Shown: positions 1 to 9,166 of the stretch, piece by piece | Layout: every line of letters begins with the position of its first letter | How positions within the stretch are numbered: the first letter of the stretch is position 1 | Assembly: GCF_002608565.1 (NCBI RefSeq) | Contig: NZ_LIXM01000006.1 | Span: 62,001 to 126,000, forward strand | Origin: Vibrio sp. PID17_43 | GTDB lineage: Bacteria > Pseudomonadota > Gammaproteobacteria > Enterobacterales > Vibrionaceae | Length of the DNA stretch: 64,000 bases | Direction: 5' to 3' | Translations under genes and position numbers: made by a program | The notes under the pieces: generated by a model | Told to the model about the DNA's origin: nothing | What the model saw: the letters and a program-made list of their open reading frames with translations, nothing else | Databases searched by the model: none

Positions 1-1
1 G

Positions 2-340
2 CAACGTGACAGACTGACCAATTTGTGTTACATCGGAAAGGGTGAGGATGATAGCGTTGGTTTGATGGAGAACGCGTTCCTAGCGATGTATGATATCAAA
101 CCGCTTGAGCGAAAATTAATGAAGGCGGCGAAAGACGGCAAAGTGGCCCGTAAAGGCATATTGCATGACCGTTTACAGCAAGCCTTTGAAGCTGGTGTGT
201 TAACAGAGCAAGAAATTGATCAAATTCTGGCTGCGGATAAATTGCGTAACAAAGCGATTCAAGTTGATCATTTTAGCCACGATTTCTCAGAAGTACGTAC
301 CAATAGCTCGAAGGGATCGAAATTAAACTCGGTTGCATAA
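2..340 (+). CDS. fadE: Acyl-CoA dehydrogenase FadE, C-terminal end (cut by window edge)
   Basis: This reading frame is already open at base 2 and ends with a TAA stop at 338-340, so only the last ~112 residues of the protein are present. The tail resembles the distal C-terminus of the long FadE acyl-CoA dehydrogenase (about 815 residues in E. coli), which carries out the first oxidation of fatty acyl-CoA in beta-oxidation. Recognisable features are the segment GRLEDA-like 'VGLMENAFLAMYDIKPLE', the helix 'LTEQEIDQILAADKLRNKAI' and a short polar tail. The flavin and catalytic parts lie upstream, outside the window. A strong hairpin terminator follows at 366-392. The identification rests on the C-terminal tail alone. 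Confidence 0.8.
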   Translation, partial: QRDRLTNLCYIGKGEDDSVGLMENAFLAMYDIKPLERKLMKAAKDGKVARKGILHDRLQQAFEAGVLTEQEIDQILAADKLRNKAIQVDHFSHDFSEVRTNSSKGSKLNSVA

Positions 341-365
341 GCTTTCTTCTTCCACCAACATAATC

Positions 366-392
366 AAAGCACCTCCCAAGAGGTGCTTTTTT
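366..392 (+). terminator. Rho-independent terminator after fadE
   Basis: A perfect 10-bp stem (366-375 with 380-389) with a 4-nt loop is followed by a run of T. It separates fadE from fabV, which therefore needs its own promoter. Confidence 0.9.
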
Positions 393-522
393 ATGTCCTT
401 TGGCCAGAGATTGACGATTGAGTGCTCCAACCACTTGCATTTTCGATGCCTTTTTACAGAAATTAGATGCGAAGTTACGACGAAACTTTTATCCTAGCAA
501 GGTTGTTTAAAGGAAGTTGAAT

Positions 523-1725
523 ATGATCATCAAACCTAGAATTCGTGGATTTATCTGTACTACTACGCACCCAGTGGGTTGTGAAGCTAACGTAAAAGAA
601 CAAATTGCTTACACTAAAGCACAAGGCCAAATCAAGAACGCGCCAAAACGCGTACTGGTTGTGGGTGCATCAAGTGGCTATGGCCTATCTTCTCGTATCG
701 CTGCGGCATTTGGTGGCGGCGCTTCAACTATCGGTGTGTTTTTCGAAAAAGAAGGCACAGAGAAGAAACCTGGTACTGCCGGTTTCTACAACTCAGTTGC
801 ATTCGAAAAGCTAGCTCGTGAAGAGGGCTTGTACGCGAAAAGCCTAAACGGGGACGCGTTCTCAAATGAAGCAAAACAGAAAACAATTGATTTGATCAAA
901 GCAGACCTTGGTCAGGTAGATATGGTGGTTTACTCTCTGGCTTCTCCAGTACGTAAAATGCCAGAAACCGGCGAACTTATCCGTTCTGCTCTGAAGCCTA
1001 TCGGTGAGACTTACATATCTACTGCTGTTGATACCAACAAAGACGTGATCATCGAAGCAAGCGTAGAACCTGCAACTGAGCAGGAAATTCAAGACACAGT
1101 AACCGTAATGGGCGGCGAAGACTGGGAACTTTGGATCAATGCACTCTCAGAAGCTGGCGTTCTAGCAGATGGTTGTAAAACAGTGGCATACAGCTACATC
1201 GGTACTGAGTTGACTTGGCCTATCTACTGGGATGGCGCACTAGGTAAAGCGAAAATGGACCTAGATCGTGCAGCAGCAGCGTTAAACGAGAAGCTTTCAG
1301 CTACTGGTGGTACAGCAAATGTTGCTGTGCTTAAGTCAGTTGTGACACAAGCAAGTTCTGCAATTCCTGTGATGCCTCTTTACATCGCAATGGTATTTAA
1401 GAAAATGCGTGAAGAAGGCGTACACGAAGGTTGTATGGAACAGATTTTCCGTATGTTCAGCCAACGTCTATATAAAGAAGACGGCAGTGCACCCGAAGTA
1501 GATAAAGTGAATCGTTTACGTCTGGATGACTGGGAACTACGTGAAGACATCCAGCAACACTGCCGTGACCTATGGCCACAAATCACATCTGAAAACCTGA
1601 AAGAGCTAACGGACTACGTTGAGTACAAAGAAGAGTTCTTGAAGTTATTCGGCTTTGGTGTTGACGGTGTGGACTACGAAGCAGACGTTAACCCAGCAGT
1701 AGAAACAGATTTCACTCAAATCTAA
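523..1725 (+). CDS. fabV: Trans-2-enoyl-ACP/CoA reductase FabV
   Basis: FabV is the NADH-dependent enoyl-ACP reductase of type II fatty acid synthesis found in Vibrio and Pseudomonas in place of, or beside, FabI. It reduces the enoyl thioester at the last step of each elongation round and is known to be triclosan-insensitive. The protein is 400 residues, the usual length. The catalytic pair is spaced Tyr-x8-Lys, longer than the Tyr-x6-Lys of FabI, with Tyr235 in '[11 protein letters not shown]'. The N-terminus '[10 protein letters not shown]' and the Rossmann glycine-rich stretch '[13 protein letters not shown]' are clear. The ATG at 523 is preferred over the in-frame TTG at 517 because AGGAAG lies at 511-516. 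The gene stands alone between two terminators. Confidence 0.96.
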   Translation: MIIKPRIRGFICTTTHPVGCEANVKEQIAYTKAQGQIKNAPKRVLVVGASSGYGLSSRIAAAFGGGASTIGVFFEKEGTEKKPGTAGFYNSVAFEKLAREEGLYAKSLNGDAFSNEAKQKTIDLIKADLGQVDMVVYSLASPVRKMPETGELIRSALKPIGETYISTAVDTNKDVIIEASVEPATEQEIQDTVTVMGGEDWELWINALSEAGVLADGCKTVAYSYIGTELTWPIYWDGALGKAKMDLDRAAAALNEKLSATGGTANVAVLKSVVTQASSAIPVMPLYIAMVFKKMREEGVHEGCMEQIFRMFSQRLYKEDGSAPEVDKVNRLRLDDWELREDIQQHCRDLWPQITSENLKELTDYVEYKEEFLKLFGFGVDGVDYEADVNPAVETDFTQI

Positions 1726-1743
1726 GCTACTTCTAATTGAATT

Positions 1744-1772
1744 AAAAAAGGCGCTCATTGAGCGCCTTTTTT
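1744..1772 (+). terminator. Rho-independent terminator after fabV
   Basis: A 12-bp stem (1744-1755 with 1761-1772) around a short CATTG loop ends in T residues. It is AT-flanked on both sides and may also act for the convergent gene on the minus strand. Confidence 0.9.
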
Positions 1773-1832
1773 GTGTCTTAAATCTTTGAGGTGAATGGTA
1801 CTACGTTGTCAGCAAAACTCTTTCAAAAGAGA

Positions 1833-3515
1833 TTAACTCAGAATAATCAGAACAGTACCTGCGAGAGTCATTAAGATATTGGCAATCGCGTACGTACCAG
1901 CATACCCCAGTGCTGGGATTGTTGACTTCGCGTATTCGTTTACCACATCCATCGCTGGCGCACATGTTCGAGCTCCGATGATAGCACCAAAGAGTAGGGC
2001 ACGGTTCATCTTAAGCACGTAAGCGCCAACAAGGTAAGCTAGAACGACAGGAACTACACTCACGATAAAGGCCAAACCAATGATCTGCGGGCCTACTTGT
2101 GTTAGGTGTTCAAACATCTTGCCGCCTGCGCTTAACCCAATCCCCACCATAAAGAACATTAAGCCCAAGTCTTTCACCATGTTCAGTGCGCCTTGCGGCA
2201 CATAACCGAAAGTAGGGTGGTTGGCACGTAAGAAGCCTAGAGTGATACCTGATAGCAATAGACCAACCGCATTACCAAGGCTGAATGAGACTTGACCAAA
2301 CGTCATCGTCACCAAGCCAAACATAATGCCTAAGATAAAGAAGCTACAAAATGCTAATAGATCTGCCATCTGGCTATGAATAGAGATGAAACCAATTTTT
2401 TCAGCAAGACCATGTACGCGGCTCTTTTCGCCACTCACTTGCAGAACGTCACCCTTGGCTAAAACGATATCTAAATCCATCGGCATTTCAATCTGAGCAC
2501 GCACAACACGATTCAAGAAACAACCATATTCTGACAAGTTCAAGTCTGAAAGACGTTTACCAGCGATGGCATCACTTTTAACGACAATCTCTTCTTCGAC
2601 AATTCGAAGGTCGAGTAGATTGCGGTCGAATACTTCTTTGCCGTTACGGAAGCTTGGATCCAAACGCGCGTGGCTGTCTGGGAAGCCTACCAGTGCAATT
2701 TCATCACCCTCTTGCAAAATTGCGTCACCGTCGGGGTGGGCTAGGATACCGTTACGACGAATACGTTCGATATAACAACCTGTCTGGCGGTAAATACCCA
2801 ATTCACGTAGGTTTTTGCCGTCAGTCCAATCGATCAGCTCTGGCCCGACACGATAAGCACGAATAATCGGTAGGTAAACCTTGCGTTGGCTAGAGTGACC
2901 AAGGCCACGTTCCTGTGCGATTTGTTGTGCTGAATCCGATAGGTTTTGTTTTTGCAGTTTCGGTAACAGTTTGGCAAACATGATCATACTGATCAAACCC
3001 ACTAGATAAGCCATTGCATAACCAACGGATAGATTCTCTAACACTAAAGAGAAGTCCATATTACGTGGAATAGTGGCTAGGCCAGAGTTTAAGGCATCTT
3101 GAGCGCCGACTAATACTGGCGTTGCAGTGAGTGCTCCAGCCATCATACCTGCAGACAAACCGAAATCGAGTCCCAAATAGTGACTACAGAAATAAGTCAG
3201 ACTCACGGCGGCAACGAGTACAGTCATGCTTAAGATAAAGTAGTGCTTACCGTCTCTGAAGAAAATACCAAAGAAGTTGGGGCCAGCTTCAATACCCACA
3301 CAGTAGATAAACAGCATAAAACCGATAGTAAGCGCTTCAGCGTTAAAAGAAAAACCAAGGTGACCCATTACAAGCGAAGTAATGAGAACACCAATCGAGT
3401 TACCTAACTGAAGGTTACCAAAACGAATTTTTCCAAAAGCAAGGCCAATGGCTAATACGACGAAGATTAGAAGAATGGGGTTTTGCTCAAGCAGATGTAC
3501 GACGTCTATGTTCAC
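1833..3515 (-). CDS. ybjL: YbjL-type putative transporter (AspT/AAE family)
   Basis: This 560-residue inner-membrane protein belongs to the aspartate:alanine exchanger (AAE/AspT) family. It has an N-terminal block of hydrophobic helices (~1-190), a cytoplasmic centre with two TrkA-C (RCK_C) domains (~205-375) and a second helix block (~385-560). It matches E. coli YbjL nearly end to end, for example '[20 protein letters not shown]', '[19 protein letters not shown]' and '[10 protein letters not shown]'. The substrate of YbjL is not established, so the function is given only as a putative transporter. The next minus-strand gene is grxA, the same neighbourhood as ybjL-ybjM-grxA in E. coli, which supports the assignment. 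Confidence 0.9.
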   Translation of the reverse strand: MNIDVVHLLEQNPILLIFVVLAIGLAFGKIRFGNLQLGNSIGVLITSLVMGHLGFSFNAEALTIGFMLFIYCVGIEAGPNFFGIFFRDGKHYFILSMTVLVAAVSLTYFCSHYLGLDFGLSAGMMAGALTATPVLVGAQDALNSGLATIPRNMDFSLVLENLSVGYAMAYLVGLISMIMFAKLLPKLQKQNLSDSAQQIAQERGLGHSSQRKVYLPIIRAYRVGPELIDWTDGKNLRELGIYRQTGCYIERIRRNGILAHPDGDAILQEGDEIALVGFPDSHARLDPSFRNGKEVFDRNLLDLRIVEEEIVVKSDAIAGKRLSDLNLSEYGCFLNRVVRAQIEMPMDLDIVLAKGDVLQVSGEKSRVHGLAEKIGFISIHSQMADLLAFCSFFILGIMFGLVTMTFGQVSFSLGNAVGLLLSGITLGFLRANHPTFGYVPQGALNMVKDLGLMFFMVGIGLSAGGKMFEHLTQVGPQIIGLAFIVSVVPVVLAYLVGAYVLKMNRALLFGAIIGARTCAPAMDVVNEYAKSTIPALGYAGTYAIANILMTLAGTVLIILS

Positions 3516-3647
3516 AGTGTGGCTCGGTAGATTATGTGACCAAAAGTTATGAGGGAGGGATTGTAACTAAAAATAGCAAAAAGATAAGTGAAATATTTTA
3601 GGTTTTTCGATTAGTTGTTGCAGGGGAATAACGAAATGAGCGCCTAT

Positions 3648-3674
3648 AAAAAAAGCCGCTAAAAGCGGCTTTTA
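3648..3674 (-). terminator. Terminator of grxA
   Basis: A 7-bp GC-rich stem (3654-3660 with 3664-3670) extended by A/T pairs lies just past the grxA stop. On the minus strand it is followed by a run of T. Confidence 0.85.
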
Positions 3675-3691
3675 ACAATCAGTAAATGGTA

Positions 3692-3958
3692 TTACTCGTC
3701 GAATAGACCTAGATGCTCTTTAGCGTAAGCTTCAAATTCATCACAACCACCGATGTGCACTTGGTCGATAAAGATTTGAGGTACAGTTTCTACTGGCTTA
3801 CCTACTGTTTTCTCAAGATCTGCTTTTGAAATACCTTCTGCGTGGATATCAACGTAACGGTAATTGAAATCATCCCGTTTTGCTTTAAGCGTTTCTGCGT
3901 GCTCTTTCGCACGAACACAGTAAGGACAAGCAGGACGGCCAAAGATAACTACGAACAT
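3692..3958 (-). CDS. grxA: Glutaredoxin 1
   Basis: This is a small dithiol glutaredoxin of 88 residues (E. coli GrxA is 85). It uses glutathione to reduce protein and ribonucleotide reductase disulfides in the cytoplasm. The active site CPYC is at residues 11-14 in 'FGRPACPYCVRAK', and the cis-proline segment 'VETVPQIFIDQ' and the 'GG' glutathione-binding turn follow. The gene has its own terminator and a long upstream region that carries an OxyR-like site and a plausible sigma-70 promoter. This fits the known OxyR control of grxA in enterobacteria. Confidence 0.96.
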   Translation of the reverse strand: MFVVIFGRPACPYCVRAKEHAETLKAKRDDFNYRYVDIHAEGISKADLEKTVGKPVETVPQIFIDQVHIGGCDEFEAYAKEHLGLFDE

Positions 3959-4041
3959 ATACTTATTTCTCCTAATCTATTCTTTTTGAAAGCGTAGTAA
4001 CTACCTTTTCAGGGCGCTTTCGTTTCTTGGGACAACTATGC

Positions 4042-4122
4042 CTTATCCCGAAGCGGAAATAAAGCAGCAATTGCCTGTTGATTCGATAGGTAAAATCTAT
4101 CGTATAGATTTCATACACAAAT
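4042..4122 (-). promoter_or_regulatory. grxA promoter with candidate OxyR site
   Basis: On the minus strand a TTGCTG box (4065-4070) and a GATAAG box (4042-4047) are separated by exactly 17 bp. Just upstream lies ATAG-N7-CTAT (4086-4100), which is half of the OxyR pattern, overlapped by the 8-bp inverted repeat AAATCTAT/ATAGATTT (4093-4111). The second OxyR half is poor. grxA is an OxyR target in E. coli, so the call combines sequence and family knowledge. The rest of 3959-4290 shows no gene. Confidence 0.5.
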
Positions 4123-4290
4123 GAATTAAAAGCAAGCATAAGATGAGCGGTTATAGTCTATTTTGACTCTGTGAAGCGTCCCATAAAAACACACATTAAA
4201 TAGGGTTAATGGTTGCAAGGTGCACTTGGTCAACTTTTTTTTGCTCAATACATAGCACTCTATAGTTAAGTGTTTTTGGGGGAGGTGCGT

Positions 4291-5523
4291 ATGTTTCAGT
4301 TTATGACTGCGACAAAGATTATCTTTGGAGAAGGAGCGCTACAGTCTTCGTTGTCAGTAATCAACCAATATGGCTATAGTGTTTTGCTTGTCACAGGAAA
4401 AGATAAGCAAAGAGCAAAACCAATCATTAATTATCTCAAAGCGCAGAATATGCGTTATCAACATGTCGCAATTTGTGGAGAACCTAATATAACGATGGTT
4501 GAAGAGACCGCTGTTATAGGAAGGAAGTTTAAACCCGATATGGTTGCTGCTATAGGTGGGGGGAGCGTGATTGATATGGGGAAGGCGCTTGCAGCCGTTA
4601 TCCCTAATCAAGGCGATGTTTATGATTATGTTGAAGTGGTTGGACGAAACGTACCACTAAAAGCGAAACCGATACCTTTTATCGCAATTCCTACGACGGC
4701 AAGCACAGGTTCGGAAGTGACACGAAATGCAGTACTTAAATCCGGGCAAGACCAAGTGAAAGTTAGTCTAAGAAGCCCTGATATGCTTGCAGACACAGCG
4801 ATTGTTGATCCAACGTTAACCTATGGTACCGATCAATATACTTCTGGTCGGGGAGCAATGGATGCTTTTACACACTTGATGGAGGCTTATGTTTGTGGTG
4901 ATCCGAATCCATTGACCGATATGGTGTGTGAGGAGGGCTTAAGGCGTTTGAGCCGTTCGGTGATTGCAGGTTGTAAACAGGACAACCATAAGGCTCGTTC
5001 TGACTTATCTTTTGCCGCTTTGCTCGGTGGTATGGCGATTACCAATGCTAAGTTGGGAGCGGCTCATGGATTAGCATCTGCGTTAGGAGGGAAACTCGAC
5101 GCTCCGCATAGCGTGATAACCGCAAGATTAGCGCCACACGTGATGCAAGAAAATATCAATGCGGCTAAGAAAGCAGGAAGATCAGATGTCGTGAGCCGCT
5201 ATAAGAAATTGGCTCAAATCGTTACCGAGAGGGCAAATGCGAATGAATATGATGGCGTAATGTGGGTGAAAATGGTCTCTGATAAGCTAGAGTTACCCCA
5301 ACTCGGTAAGTATGGAGTCTGCCAAACTTCTTTTGAGCAAGTGGCCGAGGATGCCCTTAAGTCGGTGGCAATAAAAGGTAACCCGCTGCCACTTAATCAA
5401 GAGAGGTTGGTGTATATCTTACGTCAGGTATGTGATTGCAGTGGCGAATGCTTTGCTGCACCTGAACATCAAAAAAGTACAGTTGAAGTGCTGGAATCAA
5501 AGTCGGATTTATCCAGCGTTTAA
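4291..5523 (+). CDS. Iron-containing alcohol dehydrogenase
   Basis: This is a 410-residue group III (Fe-ADH family) NAD(P)-dependent dehydrogenase that interconverts an alcohol and an aldehyde or ketone. The nucleotide-binding motif 'GGGSVIDMGKALA' and the metal-binding ligands are visible: Asp in 'GRGAMDAFTH', His in 'DAFTHLMEAY', and two further His in 'AAHGLASALGGKLDAPHS'. The C-terminal tail contains an unusual Cys cluster, 'VCDCSGECF'. The ATG at 4291 with GGAGGT at 4281-4286 is preferred over the GTG at 4270. The gene is monocistronic, with a terminator behind it and hexR convergent. The substrate cannot be read from the sequence. Confidence 0.85.
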   Translation: MFQFMTATKIIFGEGALQSSLSVINQYGYSVLLVTGKDKQRAKPIINYLKAQNMRYQHVAICGEPNITMVEETAVIGRKFKPDMVAAIGGGSVIDMGKALAAVIPNQGDVYDYVEVVGRNVPLKAKPIPFIAIPTTASTGSEVTRNAVLKSGQDQVKVSLRSPDMLADTAIVDPTLTYGTDQYTSGRGAMDAFTHLMEAYVCGDPNPLTDMVCEEGLRRLSRSVIAGCKQDNHKARSDLSFAALLGGMAITNAKLGAAHGLASALGGKLDAPHSVITARLAPHVMQENINAAKKAGRSDVVSRYKKLAQIVTERANANEYDGVMWVKMVSDKLELPQLGKYGVCQTSFEQVAEDALKSVAIKGNPLPLNQERLVYILRQVCDCSGECFAAPEHQKSTVEVLESKSDLSSV

Positions 5524-5533
5524 CCTTATCAAA

Positions 5534-5563
5534 AACAAAGGGAACTCAATGGCTCCCTTTGTT
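5534..5563. terminator. Bidirectional terminator between the alcohol dehydrogenase and hexR
   Basis: A 10-bp perfect stem (5534-5543 with 5554-5563) lies between two convergent genes, with A-rich and T-rich flanks suited to both directions. Confidence 0.75.
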
Positions 5564-5571
5564 ATTAGGTA

Positions 5572-6426
5572 TTAATATTGACTGAGCTTGTCGTAGCGAC
5601 TGTCTTTCAATGCGTCCTTTACACGCTTTAGGTTTTCCCGGAACCCAGCTCCGCGACGTAGCGTAAAGCCAGTGGCCAACACATCGATTACCGTCATCTG
5701 AACTACGCGGCTTGCCATTGGCATGTAAACGTCGGTGTCCTCAGGGACATCTAGGGTAATAGCTAACGAGCTTGCTTTTTCCAACGGCGAATCTTTTGCT
5801 GTAATTGCGATGACTGTCGCTCCGTTTTCACGAGCAAGGTTCGCAATCTCTACTTGGCTCTTTGTTCTGCCTGTATGCGAAATAAGTACGACCACATCGT
5901 TGTCACTGCAATTAATACAGCTCATTCTTTGCATCACAATGTCTTCAAAACAGGTGATTGGAATGTTAAAGCGAATAAACTTGTTTTGAGCATCACGAGC
6001 GACCGAAGAAGAGGCACCTAGACCAAAAAATGAGATTCGTTTTGCTTGCGTCAATAGGTCTACAGCACGATTCACTTGCATTGCATCTAAGCTATTTTTG
6101 GCTACATCCAAACACGCCATTGTGGATTCGAAAATTTTATGCGTGTAAGCATCGGGACCATCGCTTTCTTCAACGTTACGGTTAACGTAAGGTGTCCCAT
6201 TCGCAAGGCTTTGTGCAAGGTGGAGTTTAAAATCTGGAAAACCTTTGGTATCCAGACGACGGCAGAAACGGTTAACGGTTGGCTCACTCACGTCCGCCAT
6301 TTTAGCTAACGTGGCAATGCTCGAATGAATCGCAGTTTGTGGAGACGCCATAATCACTTCTGCGACTTTGCGCTCTGATTTACTGAAATTCTCCAGATTT
6401 TTTTGAATTTTTTCTAATGTATTCAT
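5572..6426 (-). CDS. hexR: HexR, RpiR/MurR-family regulator of central carbon genes
   Basis: HexR is a 2-keto-3-deoxy-6-phosphogluconate-responsive transcription factor that controls Entner-Doudoroff and glycolytic/gluconeogenic genes. The 284-residue protein has an N-terminal HTH of the RpiR type (~1-77; 'VSEPTVNRFCRRLDTKGFPD') and a C-terminal SIS sugar-phosphate-binding domain (~120-265; 'FFGLGASSS', 'LISHTGRT'). Similarity to E. coli HexR is very high along the whole length, including 'FKLHLAQSLANGTPYVNRNV'. The ATG at 6426 gives the family start 'MNTLEKIQ'; a GTG three codons upstream is possible. There is no strong Shine-Dalgarno at either start. No HexR palindrome is obvious in front of the gene. 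Confidence 0.93.
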   Translation of the reverse strand: MNTLEKIQKNLENFSKSERKVAEVIMASPQTAIHSSIATLAKMADVSEPTVNRFCRRLDTKGFPDFKLHLAQSLANGTPYVNRNVEESDGPDAYTHKIFESTMACLDVAKNSLDAMQVNRAVDLLTQAKRISFFGLGASSSVARDAQNKFIRFNIPITCFEDIVMQRMSCINCSDNDVVVLISHTGRTKSQVEIANLARENGATVIAITAKDSPLEKASSLAITLDVPEDTDVYMPMASRVVQMTVIDVLATGFTLRRGAGFRENLKRVKDALKDSRYDKLSQY

Positions 6427-6682
6427 AGTGTTCACGAGGGTATAGAGAACAACTCGCTGGTTCTGTTAACAGTGGATACATCATCGTATCTAGGTCGAGA
6501 GAGGCGTTAACAAAAGCGACCAGCGCCATAAAACCAGTATAAACCTGAACCACAATCTGGCTAAAACAAATACGGTTACTATTTAGCGAGAATTTGACAA
6601 ACCTCAAACAAAATGTTCAATAAAATACAGAATTGAATGTGAGATCGTGCCTTTGTACTCTTAGTAGCACAGTATTGATGTT
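6427..6682. other. Intergenic region upstream of hexR
   Basis: This stretch holds the hexR 5' region. I see no reading frame with a ribosome site and no clear operator. It grades into the inverted repeat at 6683-6728. Confidence 0.4.
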
Positions 6683-6728
6683 TGAGTTACACCAAAAACG
6701 AAAGAAATTTTCAAATTGGTGTAACTCA
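6683..6728. repeat. 13-bp perfect inverted repeat downstream of panP
   Basis: The arms TGAGTTACACCAA (6683-6695) and its exact complement (6716-6728) flank a 20-nt AT-rich loop, starting 9 bp past the panP stop. There is no T-run behind either arm, so it is not a textbook terminator. It could be an mRNA-end structure or a protein-binding site. Confidence 0.6.
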
Positions 6729-6737
6729 CACAGAAGG

Positions 6738-8384
6738 TTAAGAATTGAAAATGTCGTGGACAGTATCTTCAATTTTTGTCATTAAACTCGGTGTTTGCAG
6801 AGCAATTTCTCTTTGCTCTTCAAGCACCGAGTTAAGAATGTCTTTGGTAGTCAATGGGTTAGCTAAGACGACGCGAAATACGATGGTATCCATACGTTGC
6901 CATTGGGCTGGGTTTAATCGAGTACGAGACACAAATGACTTGCCCGTTTCACGTTGACGCTTCTGAATAAACTGTGTGAGTTGGTTGATCAACTCGTTGA
7001 GTTTTTGTTTTTGTGCGCCTTGTGCTTTTTCTAGTGCCGCGCGCATATTTGCTGGTAAATAGCGGTAGGTCAGTAAACAAAGCTCTGGGTCCGAGACCAG
7101 TTCAAAATCATCTTGCTGTTTGATTAGATCTGCAAAGTAACGTGCTTTCTCAATACTTTGGTCTATTAGCAGTTCATAGCCTGGACGGCTGATGATGTGC
7201 ATTGCTGCATAAACTAGCATGGCCATTCCCGAGCGTGAGCCTTCAAGCGTATGACTGCCTAGGTCTTTTGAACCTTTACGCAGAATATATTGCGCGTGAT
7301 GCTCTACCGATTTCATTGCATCGGGATCTTTGAAAAGCACCATTCCAGCACCCATAGGTATATAGAGCTGCTTGTGGGCATCTATTGTTACCGAGTCTGC
7401 TAACTCAACGCCATCAAGTAGCTGACGGTAATGATTCGACATCAACGTCGCACCACCCCACGCAGCATCAACGTGGAAATGGCAATTATGCTCTTCGCAA
7501 ACTTGTGCGATTTGAGGAAGAGGGTCAACATTACCCGTTTCTGTGGTACCGGCCACACCAACAACCGCAAATGGTTTGATGTTTTGTTTTTCTAACTCTC
7601 CAATCTTGGCCTTCAGATCGTCAACAATAATGCGGTTATTTGCGTCAGTCTTAACAGCAACTAAGCCATCCTGACCAAGGCCCAATACATCCGCTGCTTT
7701 TTTCAGAGAGTAGTGGCCTCGCTCAGATACAAGAATCGCTAAACCGTCGTAGCCATAATGCTTCATGGCTTTAAACAGGCCTTCTTTCTCAACACCTTTA
7801 AATGAACCATCGGCTTTGAGTGCTTTGTTACGAGCCACCCAAAGTGCGGTTATGTTAGCAATCGTTCCCCCAGAACAAAACGCACCAAGTGAGTGATTTG
7901 CGCTGTGCATCCACTTGCTATAGAAATCGTCGTTTTGCGCATAGATAAGACGATGTAGCATACCTAACACCTGACGCTCCAACGGCGTGAAGGCTTTAGA
8001 TGTCTCGATTTTTACTAAGTTTTGGTTCAACGCTATCATGATCTTAGAAAGCGGCATTAAGAAGTAAGGCAGTGCCGATGTCATGTGACCGATAAAGCTA
8101 GGTGCCGAAGTATGAACCGAGTGGGAAACTAAAGTATCGAGCAGATGTTCAGTATGGGCAGAAACGAATTCTGGTTGTTCCGGGATCTGAGCAGAAGAAA
8201 AGTCTTTCTCTATTTCATGTAAAGGCTTTTCTTCTGCCACGATGTGTTCGCGAAGAAACTGGTTTAAGTTTTGCGAGAGACTTAGTTCTATTTTTGTCAA
8301 CGTAGAGTCTGGACCTTCAGGAATTGTGAAGATCTTTAGCAAGCTCTCGAGGCTAACGTCAGCGGTTTTTTGTTCCTTAACCAT
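6738..8384 (-). CDS. panP: PLP-dependent aspartate 1-decarboxylase PanP (group II decarboxylase family)
   Basis: This is a 548-residue type II PLP decarboxylase. The pattern fits the PanP group, which in vibrios and relatives makes beta-alanine from aspartate for pantothenate and CoA and replaces the pyruvoyl enzyme PanD. Diagnostic parts are the PLP-stacking and Asp motif 'HVDAAWGGATL', the Schiff-base lysine in 'TIDAHKQLYIPMGAG', and 'GHYSLKKAADVLGLG'. An N-terminal extension of ~70 residues precedes the fold. It has often been annotated as glutamate decarboxylase; that alternative cannot be excluded from sequence alone, but PanP is the better match. The gene is monocistronic, and its start lacks a strong ribosome site. 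Confidence 0.82.
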   Translation of the reverse strand: MVKEQKTADVSLESLLKIFTIPEGPDSTLTKIELSLSQNLNQFLREHIVAEEKPLHEIEKDFSSAQIPEQPEFVSAHTEHLLDTLVSHSVHTSAPSFIGHMTSALPYFLMPLSKIMIALNQNLVKIETSKAFTPLERQVLGMLHRLIYAQNDDFYSKWMHSANHSLGAFCSGGTIANITALWVARNKALKADGSFKGVEKEGLFKAMKHYGYDGLAILVSERGHYSLKKAADVLGLGQDGLVAVKTDANNRIIVDDLKAKIGELEKQNIKPFAVVGVAGTTETGNVDPLPQIAQVCEEHNCHFHVDAAWGGATLMSNHYRQLLDGVELADSVTIDAHKQLYIPMGAGMVLFKDPDAMKSVEHHAQYILRKGSKDLGSHTLEGSRSGMAMLVYAAMHIISRPGYELLIDQSIEKARYFADLIKQQDDFELVSDPELCLLTYRYLPANMRAALEKAQGAQKQKLNELINQLTQFIQKRQRETGKSFVSRTRLNPAQWQRMDTIVFRVVLANPLTTKDILNSVLEEQREIALQTPSLMTKIEDTVHDIFNS

Positions 8385-8429
8385 AGCAAAGAATCTTTGT
8401 AGTTATTTGGTAATGCGAGCGGTACAATC

Positions 8430-8460
8430 TAAACCAAAACGGGCGCAATGTCCCGTTTTT
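8430..8460 (-). terminator. Terminator after the secreted 170-residue protein gene
   Basis: The stem AAAACGGG (8436-8443) pairs with CCCGTTTT (8452-8459). On the minus strand it is followed by TTTTGGTTT. Confidence 0.75.
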
Positions 8461-8502
8461 ATTATTGAAATGAATGTTGCCTAAATGGAATGTCTAGGGA
8501 AG

Positions 8503-9015
8503 TTAATTGCACTTCTGCTGTTCAATTTTAATAATTGATTGATTGTATTTGTTCAGTGCAGTATCAATCTGTTTTGGGTGGCTGAGTAAGTCCGCAAATG
8601 CTGAACGAAGTTCGTAGTTTTTTGGATGATTGGTAGACTGGCGATCATTGAAAGTTCGTTTTGCAACGTCTCCCAGCTTGTCGCTACGAGTTGCCAGTTG
8701 CTTGACATCATGTTGTTCAAGTTTTAGCCATGCTTCGATTGGTTGCTCGGTGGCAACGCGGCTTGGCTCATTTTTGAGGAAATAATGAACGGCTTCTCGA
8801 TTTAATTCGAAATGGTGTTTTCGACCTTCCAAAAACCATTGGCTTACTTCGACCAATTCTGGGTACTGAGAGACAGTCAAGTCGACAAGATCCTGATACC
8901 ACTGCAATGAAGCACCAACATAACCGTCATATTTGTTAGACAGGCATTGTTGATCTGCAGCAAAAGTTAAAGTTGAGCTGGTAGCCAGTAACGCGGCAAC
9001 GACAAAGCGTTTCAT
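8503..9015 (-). CDS. Secreted hypothetical protein
   Basis: The function is unknown to me. The ATG at 9015 has AGAAGGA eight bases upstream and gives a 170-residue product, so the longer in-frame start further up is rejected. Residues 1-~19 ('MKRFVVAALLATSSTLTFA') form a signal peptide with an AxA-like cleavage site, so the protein is probably periplasmic or secreted. The mature part is polar and mostly helical in composition. It has only two cysteines, one close to each end, which could form a disulfide. It is a single gene with its own terminator. Its position between panP and lysO gives no functional hint. Confidence 0.7.
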   Translation of the reverse strand: MKRFVVAALLATSSTLTFAADQQCLSNKYDGYVGASLQWYQDLVDLTVSQYPELVEVSQWFLEGRKHHFELNREAVHYFLKNEPSRVATEQPIEAWLKLEQHDVKQLATRSDKLGDVAKRTFNDRQSTNHPKNYELRSAFADLLSHPKQIDTALNKYNQSIIKIEQQKCN

Positions 9016-9166
9016 TGTTATTCCTTCTGTTTGTTCTACCTGAATAGCATCGATATGCAAGGTTAGTGATAATGACTATATTTGCAAGCTTACACGCGAT
9101 ATTAGGTTGCTCAGGTGGCGTAATTTTTGCCGTATTGTAATGGATGTTAACGAGTATTCCTGAGAT

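Noticed and set aside
9066..9085. Fur box near the secreted-protein gene
   Set aside because: GATAATGAC is only a partial match to the Fur consensus and lacks the complementary half.
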